NCBI GenBank assembly: GCA_050946835.1 | Contig: JBMNVN010000001.1 | Span: 124,001-188,000, forward strand | DNA: 64,000 bases | Source of the DNA: UBA1447 sp002329225 | GTDB taxonomy: Bacteria; Bacillota; Clostridia; Oscillospirales; Acutalibacteraceae | Reading direction: 5' to 3' | In this document: positions 52,378 through 60,367 of the stretch, piece after piece | Layout of the letters: the number at the start of each line of letters is the position of its first letter | Numbering within the stretch: position 1 is the stretch's first letter | Notes under the pieces: model-generated | What the model was told of the DNA's origin: nothing | What the model saw: the letters and a program-made list of their open reading frames with translations, nothing else | Databases searched by the model: none | Program-made: the position numbers and the translations under genes

Positions 52378-53403
52378 CTAATCTTCGAGAGCCTGTGTAA
52401 GCAGAGAACCGACAATTTCGGTAAGATACCGAACACTGGGGATAAGTCTGGAATAATCGATTCTCGTGGGGCCGATCAGCCCTATTACTCCGCCTTCTTT
52501 AAGCCCTACGGAATAGCGGGCCAGAATTATGCTGGAGTTTTCAAGCTGCCGGCATTGCGCTTCCTTACCGATTATTACATCCCATTCGTTCTTGCTCAGA
52601 CCGATAAGTGAGTTCAGCGGCTCGGATTTGTTGAGAAAATCCATGAGTTCCAGGGCGGAACCTTCCAGTTCCCTGTGGTTAAGAAGGTTTGACTCCCCTT
52701 CAAGCATTACATCCGTATCCTCCGCGTCCCGGCAAAGGTCTGAAACCGTTGCCAATAAGGGCAGCATTGCAAAACCTTCCACTCCCGGGGATGCCGCAAG
52801 AGTTTGAAGCATAACTGAGTTGACTTCCCTTATCGGCCGCCCTAAAAGCTTTGCGGCCGATATATTGTAAAACACCTCTATCATTGAAGCGGTAAGCTCC
52901 ATATTCAATCTGCAGACCCTGCTGCGTATTACGCCTGCGCTGGTGAGCAGCACCACCATAGCGGTGCGGGTACTTATTGGAACTATCTCAATACGCTTTA
53001 TGGAAACGCTTTCGCCCCTGGGCATTGAAGAAACGGCGGCGCAGTTTGTAAGCTGCGCAAGAACTTCGCCCGCTCTTTCAAGCAGCTTTTCCGGATCCCC
53101 TTCGCCGGTGGAAATATCAGCCTCAATTTTGCGTCTTTGGGGGGCATCAAGTTCGTGTCGGCTCATCAGGTTATCCACATAGTAGCGGTACCCCAGATGA
53201 GAGGGCACCCTGCCTGCCGAAGTGTGGGGCTGGTCAATAAGACCCATGGCTGCAAGTTCCGCCATCTCGTTGCGTATGGTTGCGGAAGAAACCGCAAGAC
53301 CGAGTTTTTCGGCTAATCCTATGGAGCCTACCGGTTCACCGGTTTCAATATATTGCTCCACTATTGCGGCAAGAATCTTCTGTTTTCGCTCACTTAACTC
53401 CAT
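52378..53403 (-). CDS. hrcA: heat-inducible transcription repressor HrcA
   Basis: 341 residues from ATG 53403, with GGAGGTG upstream. N-terminal winged helix (KILAAIVEQYIETGEPVGS, SSATIRNEMAELAAMGLI), then the GAF-like and dimer domains. Binds CIRCE, and one such site lies 36 bases upstream, so the operon represses itself. Confidence 0.97.
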   Translation of the reverse strand: MELSERKQKILAAIVEQYIETGEPVGSIGLAEKLGLAVSSATIRNEMAELAAMGLIDQPHTSAGRVPSHLGYRYYVDNLMSRHELDAPQRRKIEADISTGEGDPEKLLERAGEVLAQLTNCAAVSSMPRGESVSIKRIEIVPISTRTAMVVLLTSAGVIRSRVCRLNMELTASMIEVFYNISAAKLLGRPIREVNSVMLQTLAASPGVEGFAMLPLLATVSDLCRDAEDTDVMLEGESNLLNHRELEGSALELMDFLNKSEPLNSLIGLSKNEWDVIIGKEAQCRQLENSSIILARYSVGLKEGGVIGLIGPTRIDYSRLIPSVRYLTEIVGSLLTQALED

Positions 53404-53438
53404 AGTATTCACCTCCGATTCAACAAGACTGCTAAAAA

Positions 53439-53465
53439 TTAGCACTCGGCGTTGTTGAGTGCTAA
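53439..53465. promoter_or_regulatory. CIRCE operator
   Basis: Perfect TTAGCACTC (53439-53447), nine-base spacer, GAGTGCTAA (53457-53465), just downstream of the hrcA promoter. Confidence 0.98.
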
Positions 53466-53476
53466 GTTCTGTCTAT

Positions 53477-53505
53477 ACTATACAGCCTGCGGCCGGTTTT
53501 GTCAA
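53477..53505 (-). promoter_or_regulatory. promoter of hrcA-grpE-dnaK-dnaJ
   Basis: TTGACA (53500-53505), 17-base spacer, TATAGT (53477-53482); CIRCE covers the expected start site. Confidence 0.9.
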
Positions 53506-53566
53506 TCTTTGAAATGTAAACTCTTTGTTAATGATTTAAAGATAAACTGCGATGAATTACAAATAC

Positions 53567-54703
53567 TCAAATTGCATCAAGCAGATTATTTATAATTGTA
53601 TTGGACAAAAGAAAACCTTCGGGACTGAGCCTTATTCCGTCTTTATCTATATAAAGATAGCCGTCGGCTTCAAATCGCCTTGCGCGCTCAATCACGGGTT
53701 CAGGGACGGGAAAGCCGAAACGGGCAAGGGTTTGCTCATTTGTTAATCCCTCGGTAAGCCGCAGACGCAACATTGCATACTCTTCAAAGCCGCCCCCTTC
53801 CCCGTCGGGAACGGACTGCCCGCCGTCAATATACTTTTGAATATCCCGAGGATAATAAAATCTTCTGCCGGCAATAAAGGAATGGGCGGAGGGACCGAGG
53901 CCCAAATATTCGTCGCAGTTCCAATATTTTAGATTGTGCCGGCTTTCGTATCCCTTTTTAGCAAAGTTGGAAATTTCATATTGTTCAAAGCCTCCCCGGG
54001 CAAGTTCCCGGACCGTAAGTAGGTAAAAATCACAGACTTCGTTTTCATCGGGAAGTGAAAGTTTTTCCCGCCGAGTATAAAAAGGCGTGTTCTCTTCAAT
54101 TTTTAAAATATAGGCGCTAATATGGGTGACCCCTGCCTGAATGCAAAAATCCAAGGTTTGCCTCAGACTTTCAATGCTTTGCCCGGGAAGACCTGTAATA
54201 ATATCCAAAGAAATATTATTTATCCCCGCCGCCTTCGCTTTCTCTATCCCACGCAGAGTATCAGATGCCGGCCCCCTGCGCCCCAGGGCGGAGCGTTCCG
54301 CATCCGCAACCGACTGCAAACCTATGGAAATGCGGTTTACTCCCGATTCGGCAAGGAGTTCAAAGTCGAATGCGGAATTAATTGAGCCTATATCCGAGGG
54401 GTTGCATTCCACGGTAATTTCCGGAAGATCATTATCGTCTATATTAAATGCAAGCTTAGACTCCCGGGTAAGCATCGCCAAAGTTTCGGTCCCCAAGGCG
54501 GAGGGCGTTCCTCCCCCGAAATACAGGGTGTCGGCCTGCCGCCCGAGCTTTGCCGACCAGCGGCGAAATGAGCCGGTTAAGGCGTTAATATATGGCTTTA
54601 TATAGGAATCGTTGCTCAGTGAATAGAAATCACAATAGGGGCATTTACCCTTACAAAAAGGTATATGAATGTAAATTCCGATTTTATTATTGTTATTCTT
54701 CAA
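53567..54703 (-). CDS. hemW: HemW-like radical SAM protein (heme chaperone family)
   Basis: 378 residues from TTG 54703; the frame is open to 54772, but that part holds the terminator of the gene upstream. IYIHIPFCKGKCPYCDFYS carries CxxxCxxC plus the extra Cys-free F motif of HemW; YFGGGTPSAL, EVTVECNP-type and GLQS motifs follow; a C-terminal HemW domain completes it. HemW family members insert or carry heme; in strict anaerobes the role is unclear. The hrcA-hemW proximity is usual in Firmicutes (lepA-hemW-hrcA-grpE-dnaK-dnaJ); here a transporter is inserted between lepA and hemW. Confidence 0.9.
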   Translation of the reverse strand: MKNNNNKIGIYIHIPFCKGKCPYCDFYSLSNDSYIKPYINALTGSFRRWSAKLGRQADTLYFGGGTPSALGTETLAMLTRESKLAFNIDDNDLPEITVECNPSDIGSINSAFDFELLAESGVNRISIGLQSVADAERSALGRRGPASDTLRGIEKAKAAGINNISLDIITGLPGQSIESLRQTLDFCIQAGVTHISAYILKIEENTPFYTRREKLSLPDENEVCDFYLLTVRELARGGFEQYEISNFAKKGYESRHNLKYWNCDEYLGLGPSAHSFIAGRRFYYPRDIQKYIDGGQSVPDGEGGGFEEYAMLRLRLTEGLTNEQTLARFGFPVPEPVIERARRFEADGYLYIDKDGIRLSPEGFLLSNTIINNLLDAI

Positions 54704-54730
54704 ATCCGCTTCCCCCTGTTCGGGTGCTTT

Positions 54731-54762
54731 GAAAAACAAAGGCGGGCTGCAGCCCGCCTTTG
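54731..54762 (-). terminator. terminator after the GPH transporter gene
   Basis: 26-base perfect palindrome (54737-54762) followed by TTTTTC on the minus strand, 14 bases after the stop. Confidence 0.9.
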
Positions 54763-54775
54763 GTGAAAACATTAA

Positions 54776-56278
54776 TTAATTTTCCTGCACCTGTTCTTCT
54801 TCGCCGGGCTGTTCGGTATCACCCGTCGAAAGCACTTTTTGCGCCGCCGCCCTGCGGGCAAGGAGTTCTTCATACATTCTTTCACGCTTTTCGCCGCTCA
54901 GGTCATAGAAAAACTTGGGGATAAGGCCAAGCAGACCGGTAACAACGGGGATAACGGTGCACATGGCAAAAAGGGAGTATTTTGTCATATCCGTTTGAGT
55001 TCCTACCTTTTGCCCCTGTTGATAGCCGATCTTTTTCATAATAATCGGCTTTACGGTGCCGCTGACGGTACCCACAAGTTTTGTCGCCAAACCTTTAGCC
55101 GTGCTTGTCATACCTTCCGTTCTGAAGCCGTTTTTCCACTCGCAGTAGTCCATGGCTTCATTTGCCATTTCCGACGGGATAACTTTACGAATACCGTAAA
55201 CCGACATGGCGATTGTTTCCTGAGCCATAAGTATGGGTATCATATATTTTCGTTTATTGTACCAGCCGTTCGGGCCTATGCCGCCGATAGAGCCCAATAA
55301 AAATACGCCGACATGGAGAAAATCTCCGAAGTTGCCGCCGGCAATCCATAAGAACTTGGTGGAGAATCTGCGGCGCATCCAGGGCACATAAGCGTAACTT
55401 GCGTTTGAAACAAAACCGCCGGGTATACCGACAATATTCTTTATTGAGGCTGAGCCCAATACGTCAATCAGGTAGTTATTCATGCCCGCATTGAGCGAAA
55501 AGGCGCCGAGGAAGTCGGAAAGGGTCATGAGCAAGATGGGTTTGTTATTGAAAATCGAACGGAAGCCTTCCTTTATGCTGGGCCGTTCCACGGACTGTAC
55601 TACCCTTTCCCGCGTAATCATGAAAAAGAAAAGGGCCATAGCGCCGCTGACCACGGAGGTAAATACGCCCATGGAAATATAAGCGGTGGCAAGTTTCACT
55701 TTTACCACATCGTGGATTATCAGGTCGATGAAAAGGCCCATAAGAATTTCCGGCAGTTTTTCAACAAAACCTGAAAAGAAGTTTGCCTTTGTAATAAGAC
55801 GTGTTCTGTCCACAGGGTGAGGAGTTATTGTAGCCAGCATACCGTTTGTAGCCACACTCCTGAATGTTTCAGCGCCCTCCCTGATGAGAGCAAGGGTAAG
55901 CCAGACGGCGAATTTTGTAACATTCAATCCGTCGGTGTTGGGGAAGAAAAGGGGCATCATCCAATAAATACAGGTACCTATGGTTCCGGGGATTGCCAGG
56001 CCCACCAGATAGGGCTTGAATTTTCCCCAGCGGGTTCTGGTCTTGTCCACTATTACACCGGTGAAAGTGTCATTAACAACATCCCAAATAGTGTTAATGA
56101 AGTTGACAATGGCAAGATATTTAAAATCGATATTCAGCACATCGAAAATGAAGCGCTCGGCGTAGAGATTTATGTTGAAGCTTTTGGAAACATCAAACAA
56201 AACATAAGCCAATGTTTCCTTTGAACCGACATACCGTCGATTTTGATACACCAGCTTGGTGGGTTCAGCGTGTTCCAT
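54776..56278 (-). CDS. GPH/MFS_2-type transporter
   Basis: 500 residues, about 12 membrane segments. VNFINTIWDVVNDTFTGVIVDKTRTRWGKFKPYL is the glycoside-pentoside-hexuronide (MelB-like) signature with the loop DKTRTRWGKFKP. Substrate probably a sugar or glycoside, taken up with a cation; no sugar genes adjoin it. It has an unusual N-terminal extension before the first segment and a Glu/Gln-rich C-terminal tail. It interrupts the usual lepA-hemW order, so it may be inserted. Confidence 0.8.
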   Translation of the reverse strand: MEHAEPTKLVYQNRRYVGSKETLAYVLFDVSKSFNINLYAERFIFDVLNIDFKYLAIVNFINTIWDVVNDTFTGVIVDKTRTRWGKFKPYLVGLAIPGTIGTCIYWMMPLFFPNTDGLNVTKFAVWLTLALIREGAETFRSVATNGMLATITPHPVDRTRLITKANFFSGFVEKLPEILMGLFIDLIIHDVVKVKLATAYISMGVFTSVVSGAMALFFFMITRERVVQSVERPSIKEGFRSIFNNKPILLMTLSDFLGAFSLNAGMNNYLIDVLGSASIKNIVGIPGGFVSNASYAYVPWMRRRFSTKFLWIAGGNFGDFLHVGVFLLGSIGGIGPNGWYNKRKYMIPILMAQETIAMSVYGIRKVIPSEMANEAMDYCEWKNGFRTEGMTSTAKGLATKLVGTVSGTVKPIIMKKIGYQQGQKVGTQTDMTKYSLFAMCTVIPVVTGLLGLIPKFFYDLSGEKRERMYEELLARRAAAQKVLSTGDTEQPGEEEQVQEN

Positions 56279-56334
56279 TTTTTTACCTCCACTTTTTATG
56301 GTTTAAGCAACGCCTGCAAAGGTTGCAGCCCGCT

Positions 56335-58146
56335 TTAATCATCGCTCAGTTTAAGCACCGCCATAAAGGCTTCCTGCGGAACCTCCACGGAGCCGAACTT
56401 CCGCATACGCTTTTTGCCTTCTTTTTGCTTTTCCAGGAGTTTTTTCTTACGGGTAATATCGCCGCCATAGCACTTTGCCAATACGTCTTTACGCATGGCT
56501 TTGACAGTTTCCCTTGCGATAACTTTTCCGCCTATGGCAACCTGAATGGGGATTTCAAACATTTGACGCGGAATATGCTCTTTGAGCTTCTCGGCAATAC
56601 GCCTGGCTCTCGGATAAGCGTTATCCGCATGGATAATGAAAGACAGAGCGTCTATAACTTCTCCGTTCATAAGCACATCGAGCTTAACAAGATTTGACTT
56701 TCTGTAATCCTTAATTTCGTAATCGAAAGAGGCATAACCTTTTGTCCGTGACTTTAAAGCATCAAAGAAATCATAAATAATCTCATTTAGAGGAAGCTCA
56801 TAACGGATATCCACCCTGTCCGAGGTTATATATGTCATATCTTTAAATATTCCCCGGCGCTCCTGACACAACTCCATTATTGTGCCCACATATTCAGTGG
56901 GGGAATAAATATGTGAAATCGTGAAAGGTTCCTGACAAAAGTCTATACTGACCTGTTCGGGGTAATTGGTGGGGTTGTCCACCTGTACTGCCGTGCCGTC
57001 CGTAAGCTGAATTTTATATATGACGCTGGGCACGGTGGCTATAAGGTCAAGATCGTATTCCCTCTCCAGCCTTTCCCGCACAATCTCCATATGTAAAAGA
57101 CCTAAGAAACCGCAACGGAAACCGAAGCCCAAGACTCCCGAAGTTTCCGCCTCATAAGACAGGGCGGCATCATTGAGCTGGAGTTTTTCAAGGGCTTCCC
57201 TGAGGTTTGCATAATCCGCCCCGTCAGCGGGATAAATACCGCAGAAAACCATGGGGTTGACTTTACGGTAGCCCGGCAGAGGCTCCTTAGCCGGGTTTGA
57301 AGCCAAGGTGACGGTATCGCCCACCCGGGCGTCGCCGACGGTTTTAATCGAGGCGGAAATATAGCCCACTTCACCCGCCGAAAGTTCGGCCGCCGGTTCC
57401 ATGTGGGTGGCCCTCATATAGCCGACTTCCACCACATTAAACTGCGCACCGGTAGCCATCATGCTCATTGTATCGCCGGCTTTTATTTTGCCGTCTACAA
57501 CCCTGACATAAACAATAACGCCTTTATAGCTATCATAGAAAGAGTCAAAAACAAGGGCCTTGAGAGGGGCCGACGAGTCGCCACCGGGCGGGGGAACAAG
57601 TCGGGTTATTTGCTCCAGAACTTCTTCAACATTTTCACCCGTCTTGGCGGAAATACGGGGAGCATCCGAGCAATCAAGACCGATGACATCCTCAACCTCC
57701 GCCGCAACCCTGTCAGGCTCGGCGGCGGGCAAGTCGATTTTATTTATAACAGGTACAATTTCAAGGTCATGGTCCAAGGCAAGATAGGTATTGGCCAAGG
57801 TTTGGGCTTCAATGCCCTGGGAGGCGTCCACCACAAGCACCGCCCCTTCACAGGCGGCCAAGGAACGGGACACCTCATAATTAAAGTCAACGTGACCGGG
57901 GGTGTCTATCAGATTAAGAGCGTATTTTTGCCCGTCCGCGGCGGTATATTCCATTTTAACCGCATGGGCTTTGATAGTAATGCCCCGCTCCCGCTCAAGT
58001 TCCATATTGTCCAAAAGCTGGGCAGTCATATCCCTATGGGCAACGGTTTGCGTCAGTTCCAGTAAACGGTCCGCCAGAGTGGACTTTCCGTGGTCTATAT
58101 GGGCGATGATGCAAAAATTGCGAATATTTTCTTTAGGTATAAGCAA
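56335..58146 (-). CDS. lepA: elongation factor 4 (LepA)
   Basis: 603 residues. AHIDHGKSTLADRLLE, RERGITIKAH, DTPGHVDFNYEV, NKIDLP; the C-terminal LepA-specific domain is complete with GGDITRKKKLLEKQKEGKKRM. Back-translocating ribosomal GTPase. TTG start at 58146 with GGGGTGAG nearby. Transcribed from a consensus promoter with a leader of about 120 bases. Confidence 0.97.
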   Translation of the reverse strand: MLIPKENIRNFCIIAHIDHGKSTLADRLLELTQTVAHRDMTAQLLDNMELERERGITIKAHAVKMEYTAADGQKYALNLIDTPGHVDFNYEVSRSLAACEGAVLVVDASQGIEAQTLANTYLALDHDLEIVPVINKIDLPAAEPDRVAAEVEDVIGLDCSDAPRISAKTGENVEEVLEQITRLVPPPGGDSSAPLKALVFDSFYDSYKGVIVYVRVVDGKIKAGDTMSMMATGAQFNVVEVGYMRATHMEPAAELSAGEVGYISASIKTVGDARVGDTVTLASNPAKEPLPGYRKVNPMVFCGIYPADGADYANLREALEKLQLNDAALSYEAETSGVLGFGFRCGFLGLLHMEIVRERLEREYDLDLIATVPSVIYKIQLTDGTAVQVDNPTNYPEQVSIDFCQEPFTISHIYSPTEYVGTIMELCQERRGIFKDMTYITSDRVDIRYELPLNEIIYDFFDALKSRTKGYASFDYEIKDYRKSNLVKLDVLMNGEVIDALSFIIHADNAYPRARRIAEKLKEHIPRQMFEIPIQVAIGGKVIARETVKAMRKDVLAKCYGGDITRKKKLLEKQKEGKKRMRKFGSVEVPQEAFMAVLKLSDD

Positions 58147-58270
58147 GTACTCACCCCGAGGCTCAAAATGACTATAAGTTCAACCTTATAAGAAGGAATT
58201 TGAGCAGCCGATGAGCAGGGGTCAGCGACTGTCAGCAGTCCTCCGCCGATTATCGTAAACATTGTTGTGT

Positions 58271-58299
58271 ATTATAATTTATAACGGATTTTCCGTCAA
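58271..58299 (-). promoter_or_regulatory. promoter of lepA
   Basis: TTGACG (58294-58299), 17-base spacer, TATAAT (58271-58276). The region 58147-58479 (333 bases) otherwise holds only the lepA leader and the divergent rpsT promoter. Confidence 0.88.
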
Positions 58300-58420
58300 G
58301 GTAAATAGAGGGCCAAGAGTCCATTTGCAAAAGAGCTGAAAGTTAAAAAGGCTTTTTCATTCCTGTCAAGTTTCTGCCGTTGGGTTTATAAAAGCCGAAT
58401 GGAATTTTTATAAGTTTTTG

Positions 58421-58449
58421 TTGCAATCCCAAACGGTTTGTGATAACAT
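58421..58449 (+). promoter_or_regulatory. promoter of rpsT
   Basis: TTGCAA (58421-58426), 17-base spacer, TAACAT (58444-58449). Confidence 0.7.
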
Positions 58450-58479
58450 TGTCACCTGTGCAATGAAGGAGGTGTCACC

Positions 58480-58737
58480 ATGGCCAATATTAAATCTTCA
58501 AAAAAGCGTGTACTCGTCAGCAGAAGCAGAACTCTGCGCAACAAATCACAAAATACGGCTCTTAAGACTGCCATCAAAAAGGCTCACGCAGCCGTTGCGG
58601 AAAATGCAGCGGACAAGGATGCCGTTGTCAAGGCCGCTATTAAAAAAGTTGATCAGGCGGCGGCAAAGGGGCTTATACACAAGAACAACGCCGCCCGCAA
58701 AAAGTCCGCCCTTGCAAAACTCGTTAAAGAAGCTTAG
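58480..58737 (+). CDS. rpsT: 30S ribosomal protein S20
   Basis: 85 residues. MANIKSSKKRVLVSRSRTLRNKSQN start and KGLIHKNNAARKKSALAKLVKEA end are typical of S20. AAGGAGGTG precedes the ATG. Divergent from lepA; rpsT near lepA is a common Firmicutes arrangement. Own promoter and terminator. Confidence 0.98.
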   Translation: MANIKSSKKRVLVSRSRTLRNKSQNTALKTAIKKAHAAVAENAADKDAVVKAAIKKVDQAAAKGLIHKNNAARKKSALAKLVKEA

Positions 58738-58760
58738 TCCCGTTCTTTTTGAATGAGCAG

Positions 58761-58790
58761 ACGATCCGCATATTTGCGGGTCGTTTTTAT
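58761..58790 (+). terminator. terminator after rpsT
   Basis: 10-bp stem with one G-U pair (58761-58770 with 58775-58784) followed by TTTTTAT. Confidence 0.9.
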
Positions 58791-58822
58791 GCTGTCCTTT
58801 TTATTTTTTTTGGCCGCTGCGG

Positions 58823-58851
58823 TTGACAATTTTCCGTTAGCGGTCTATAAT
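58823..58851 (+). promoter_or_regulatory. perfect consensus promoter of the small membrane protein gene
   Basis: TTGACA (58823-58828), 17-base spacer, TATAAT (58846-58851). Confidence 0.92.
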
Positions 58852-58905
58852 TTTGTGTGCAAAGGCAATAAGGTTTGCCGATAAAAACTAACGGAGGTGC
58901 AAGGC

Positions 58906-59103
58906 ATGGATACTTTTAAAAAGGTGCTGAAAATCGTAGGAATAATCTTGGCAGTCGCCGGTGTTGTTGCGGGTATTTACTTTCTCGTAACAAAGGTTCT
59001 GAAAAAGAAAAAGGGCGAAGACGCTGAGGAAGATTATGTTTCCTGCTCCTGTTTTGATGATGAAGAATGCATTGAGGCAGTAGCTGCGGAAGCCGCCGAA
59101 TAA
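58906..59103 (+). CDS. small single-pass membrane protein with Cys-rich acidic tail
   Basis: 65 residues from ATG 58906, with GGAGGTG eight bases upstream; a GTG nine bases earlier lies in that site. One membrane segment (about 8-30), KKKKG stop-transfer, then an acidic tail with Cys47, Cys49 and Cys55 (SCSCFDDEEC). It is a single-gene unit with a perfect promoter and a strong terminator, so it is probably made in large amounts. No family recognised; similar short proteins occur in many Clostridia as unannotated genes. Confidence 0.8.
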   Translation: MDTFKKVLKIVGIILAVAGVVAGIYFLVTKVLKKKKGEDAEEDYVSCSCFDDEECIEAVAAEAAE

Positions 59104-59125
59104 CCCTTATCCAATCCATAAGATA

Positions 59126-59165
59126 AAAGCGCACGGCCGTTGGCGGCCGTGCGCTTTGCTTTTTA
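59126..59165. terminator. terminator after the small membrane protein gene
   Basis: Perfect 14-bp stem (59126-59139 with 59144-59157), then GCTTTTT on the plus strand. It can also end nagA on the minus strand, with TTTT on that side. Confidence 0.93.
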
Positions 59166-59172
59166 ATTTCTC

Positions 59173-60297
59173 TTAAGCGCTGAAAACATTTTTACCCTTA
59201 ACAAAAACACTTTTTATTCTCAGGAATTCATCCATCACCAAAAGGTCCGCTCTCTTACCCTCGGCTATACTGCCCGTGACTGCTTCAACACCTATAACCT
59301 TAGCCGGATTAATCGTGCAGGACTTCAGGGCTTGCTTAAACGGAATATTAAAGTTCAAAAGGTTGAGAAACTCCCTGTGCATATTTGTTGTGCTGCCGGC
59401 AAGGTTGCCGCTTTCAAGAGCTGCCCTCCCCTTTTCCACAATTACTTTTTGGCCGCCTAATTCATACACTCCGTCAGGACAGCCTGCAGCCCTCATTGCA
59501 TCACTCACCACCACGCTGCGGTCTTCACCCAACAGCCTGAAAGCCATACGAAGTACCGGCGGATGAGCATGAATACCGTCGCAAATAAGTTCGGCGGTGG
59601 AGGTTTTGTTGTCAAAAGCCGCAACCACCGGTCCCGGCGCCCTGTGCTGAACGGGAGGCATAGCGCTGAAAAGGTGGGTAGCATGGCTAAAACCGTTTTG
59701 ATAGCCCTCTTGAGCGGTTTCAAAGTCGGCATCGGTATGGGCCTGGGATACGGTACAAACCTTTGAGGCCTCTCTTGCAAACTCCATCGCTCCCTGAGTT
59801 TCCGGCGCCAAGTCAACCAGGCAAATATTACAGATGGAGTTTAACTGCCTGAATTCCTCTATATCGGGAGGTCTGATGTGATCCGCCGATTGGGCGCCTT
59901 TTTGAGATACGGCAATAAAAGGCCCTTCCATGTTAATGCCGTGAATATAGGCCCCTTCCTCCTTACCCATAAAAGATTTTACAACCTTAAATTGTGATAC
60001 AAGTTGTTCTTTAGGCAATGTCATGGTAGCGGGGCAAAAAGAGGTGACCCCGTGACGGCTTAAAAAGCGTGACATTTTTTGAAGGGAGTTTTCGTCCTCG
60101 TCGGAAATATCCGCGCCGTCACAGCCGTGAATATGTATCTCAATAAAACCGGGGACTATTATATTGTCAGTTAAATCAACGGCTTCTTCCGCTTCAAGAT
60201 TTGACCCGATACGGGCAATTAAGCCGTCTTCTATCAGGATATCGGTCTTTTCCGGTTCAAAACTGTCGTTGTAGACCGTTGCATTCTTCAGTAACAC
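59173..60297 (-). CDS. nagA: N-acetylglucosamine-6-phosphate deacetylase
   Basis: 374 residues from GTG 60297, which has GGGAGG eight bases upstream; the open frame to 60450 runs back through the proS terminator and is not used. Metal site EIHIHGCDGADISD near 58, SQAHTDADFETA near 193, THLFSAMPPVQHRAPG, and catalytic Asp in VVSDAMRAAG near 273. It makes glucosamine-6-phosphate and acetate from GlcNAc-6-phosphate. No nagB or PTS gene adjoins it. Confidence 0.94.
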   Translation of the reverse strand: MLLKNATVYNDSFEPEKTDILIEDGLIARIGSNLEAEEAVDLTDNIIVPGFIEIHIHGCDGADISDEDENSLQKMSRFLSRHGVTSFCPATMTLPKEQLVSQFKVVKSFMGKEEGAYIHGINMEGPFIAVSQKGAQSADHIRPPDIEEFRQLNSICNICLVDLAPETQGAMEFAREASKVCTVSQAHTDADFETAQEGYQNGFSHATHLFSAMPPVQHRAPGPVVAAFDNKTSTAELICDGIHAHPPVLRMAFRLLGEDRSVVVSDAMRAAGCPDGVYELGGQKVIVEKGRAALESGNLAGSTTNMHREFLNLLNFNIPFKQALKSCTINPAKVIGVEAVTGSIAEGKRADLLVMDEFLRIKSVFVKGKNVFSA

Positions 60298-60324
60298 TTT
60301 TCCCGCCTCCCAATCTTTGGCATA

Positions 60325-60358
60325 TAAAAACCGCCCGCTATTCTGATTTAACGGGCGG
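60325..60358 (-). terminator. terminator after proS
   Basis: 7-bp GC stem (60352-60358 with 60331-60337), then TTTTTAT. Confidence 0.82.
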
Positions 60359-60367
60359 CTCTTTTTA

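Noticed and set aside
54704..54772. N-terminal extension of HemW
   Set aside because: It contains the palindromic terminator of the transporter gene; TTG 54703 starts just before the conserved region.
57403..58065. 220-codon plus-strand frame inside lepA
   Set aside because: It lies wholly opposite lepA, has no ribosome site and no protein-like motif.
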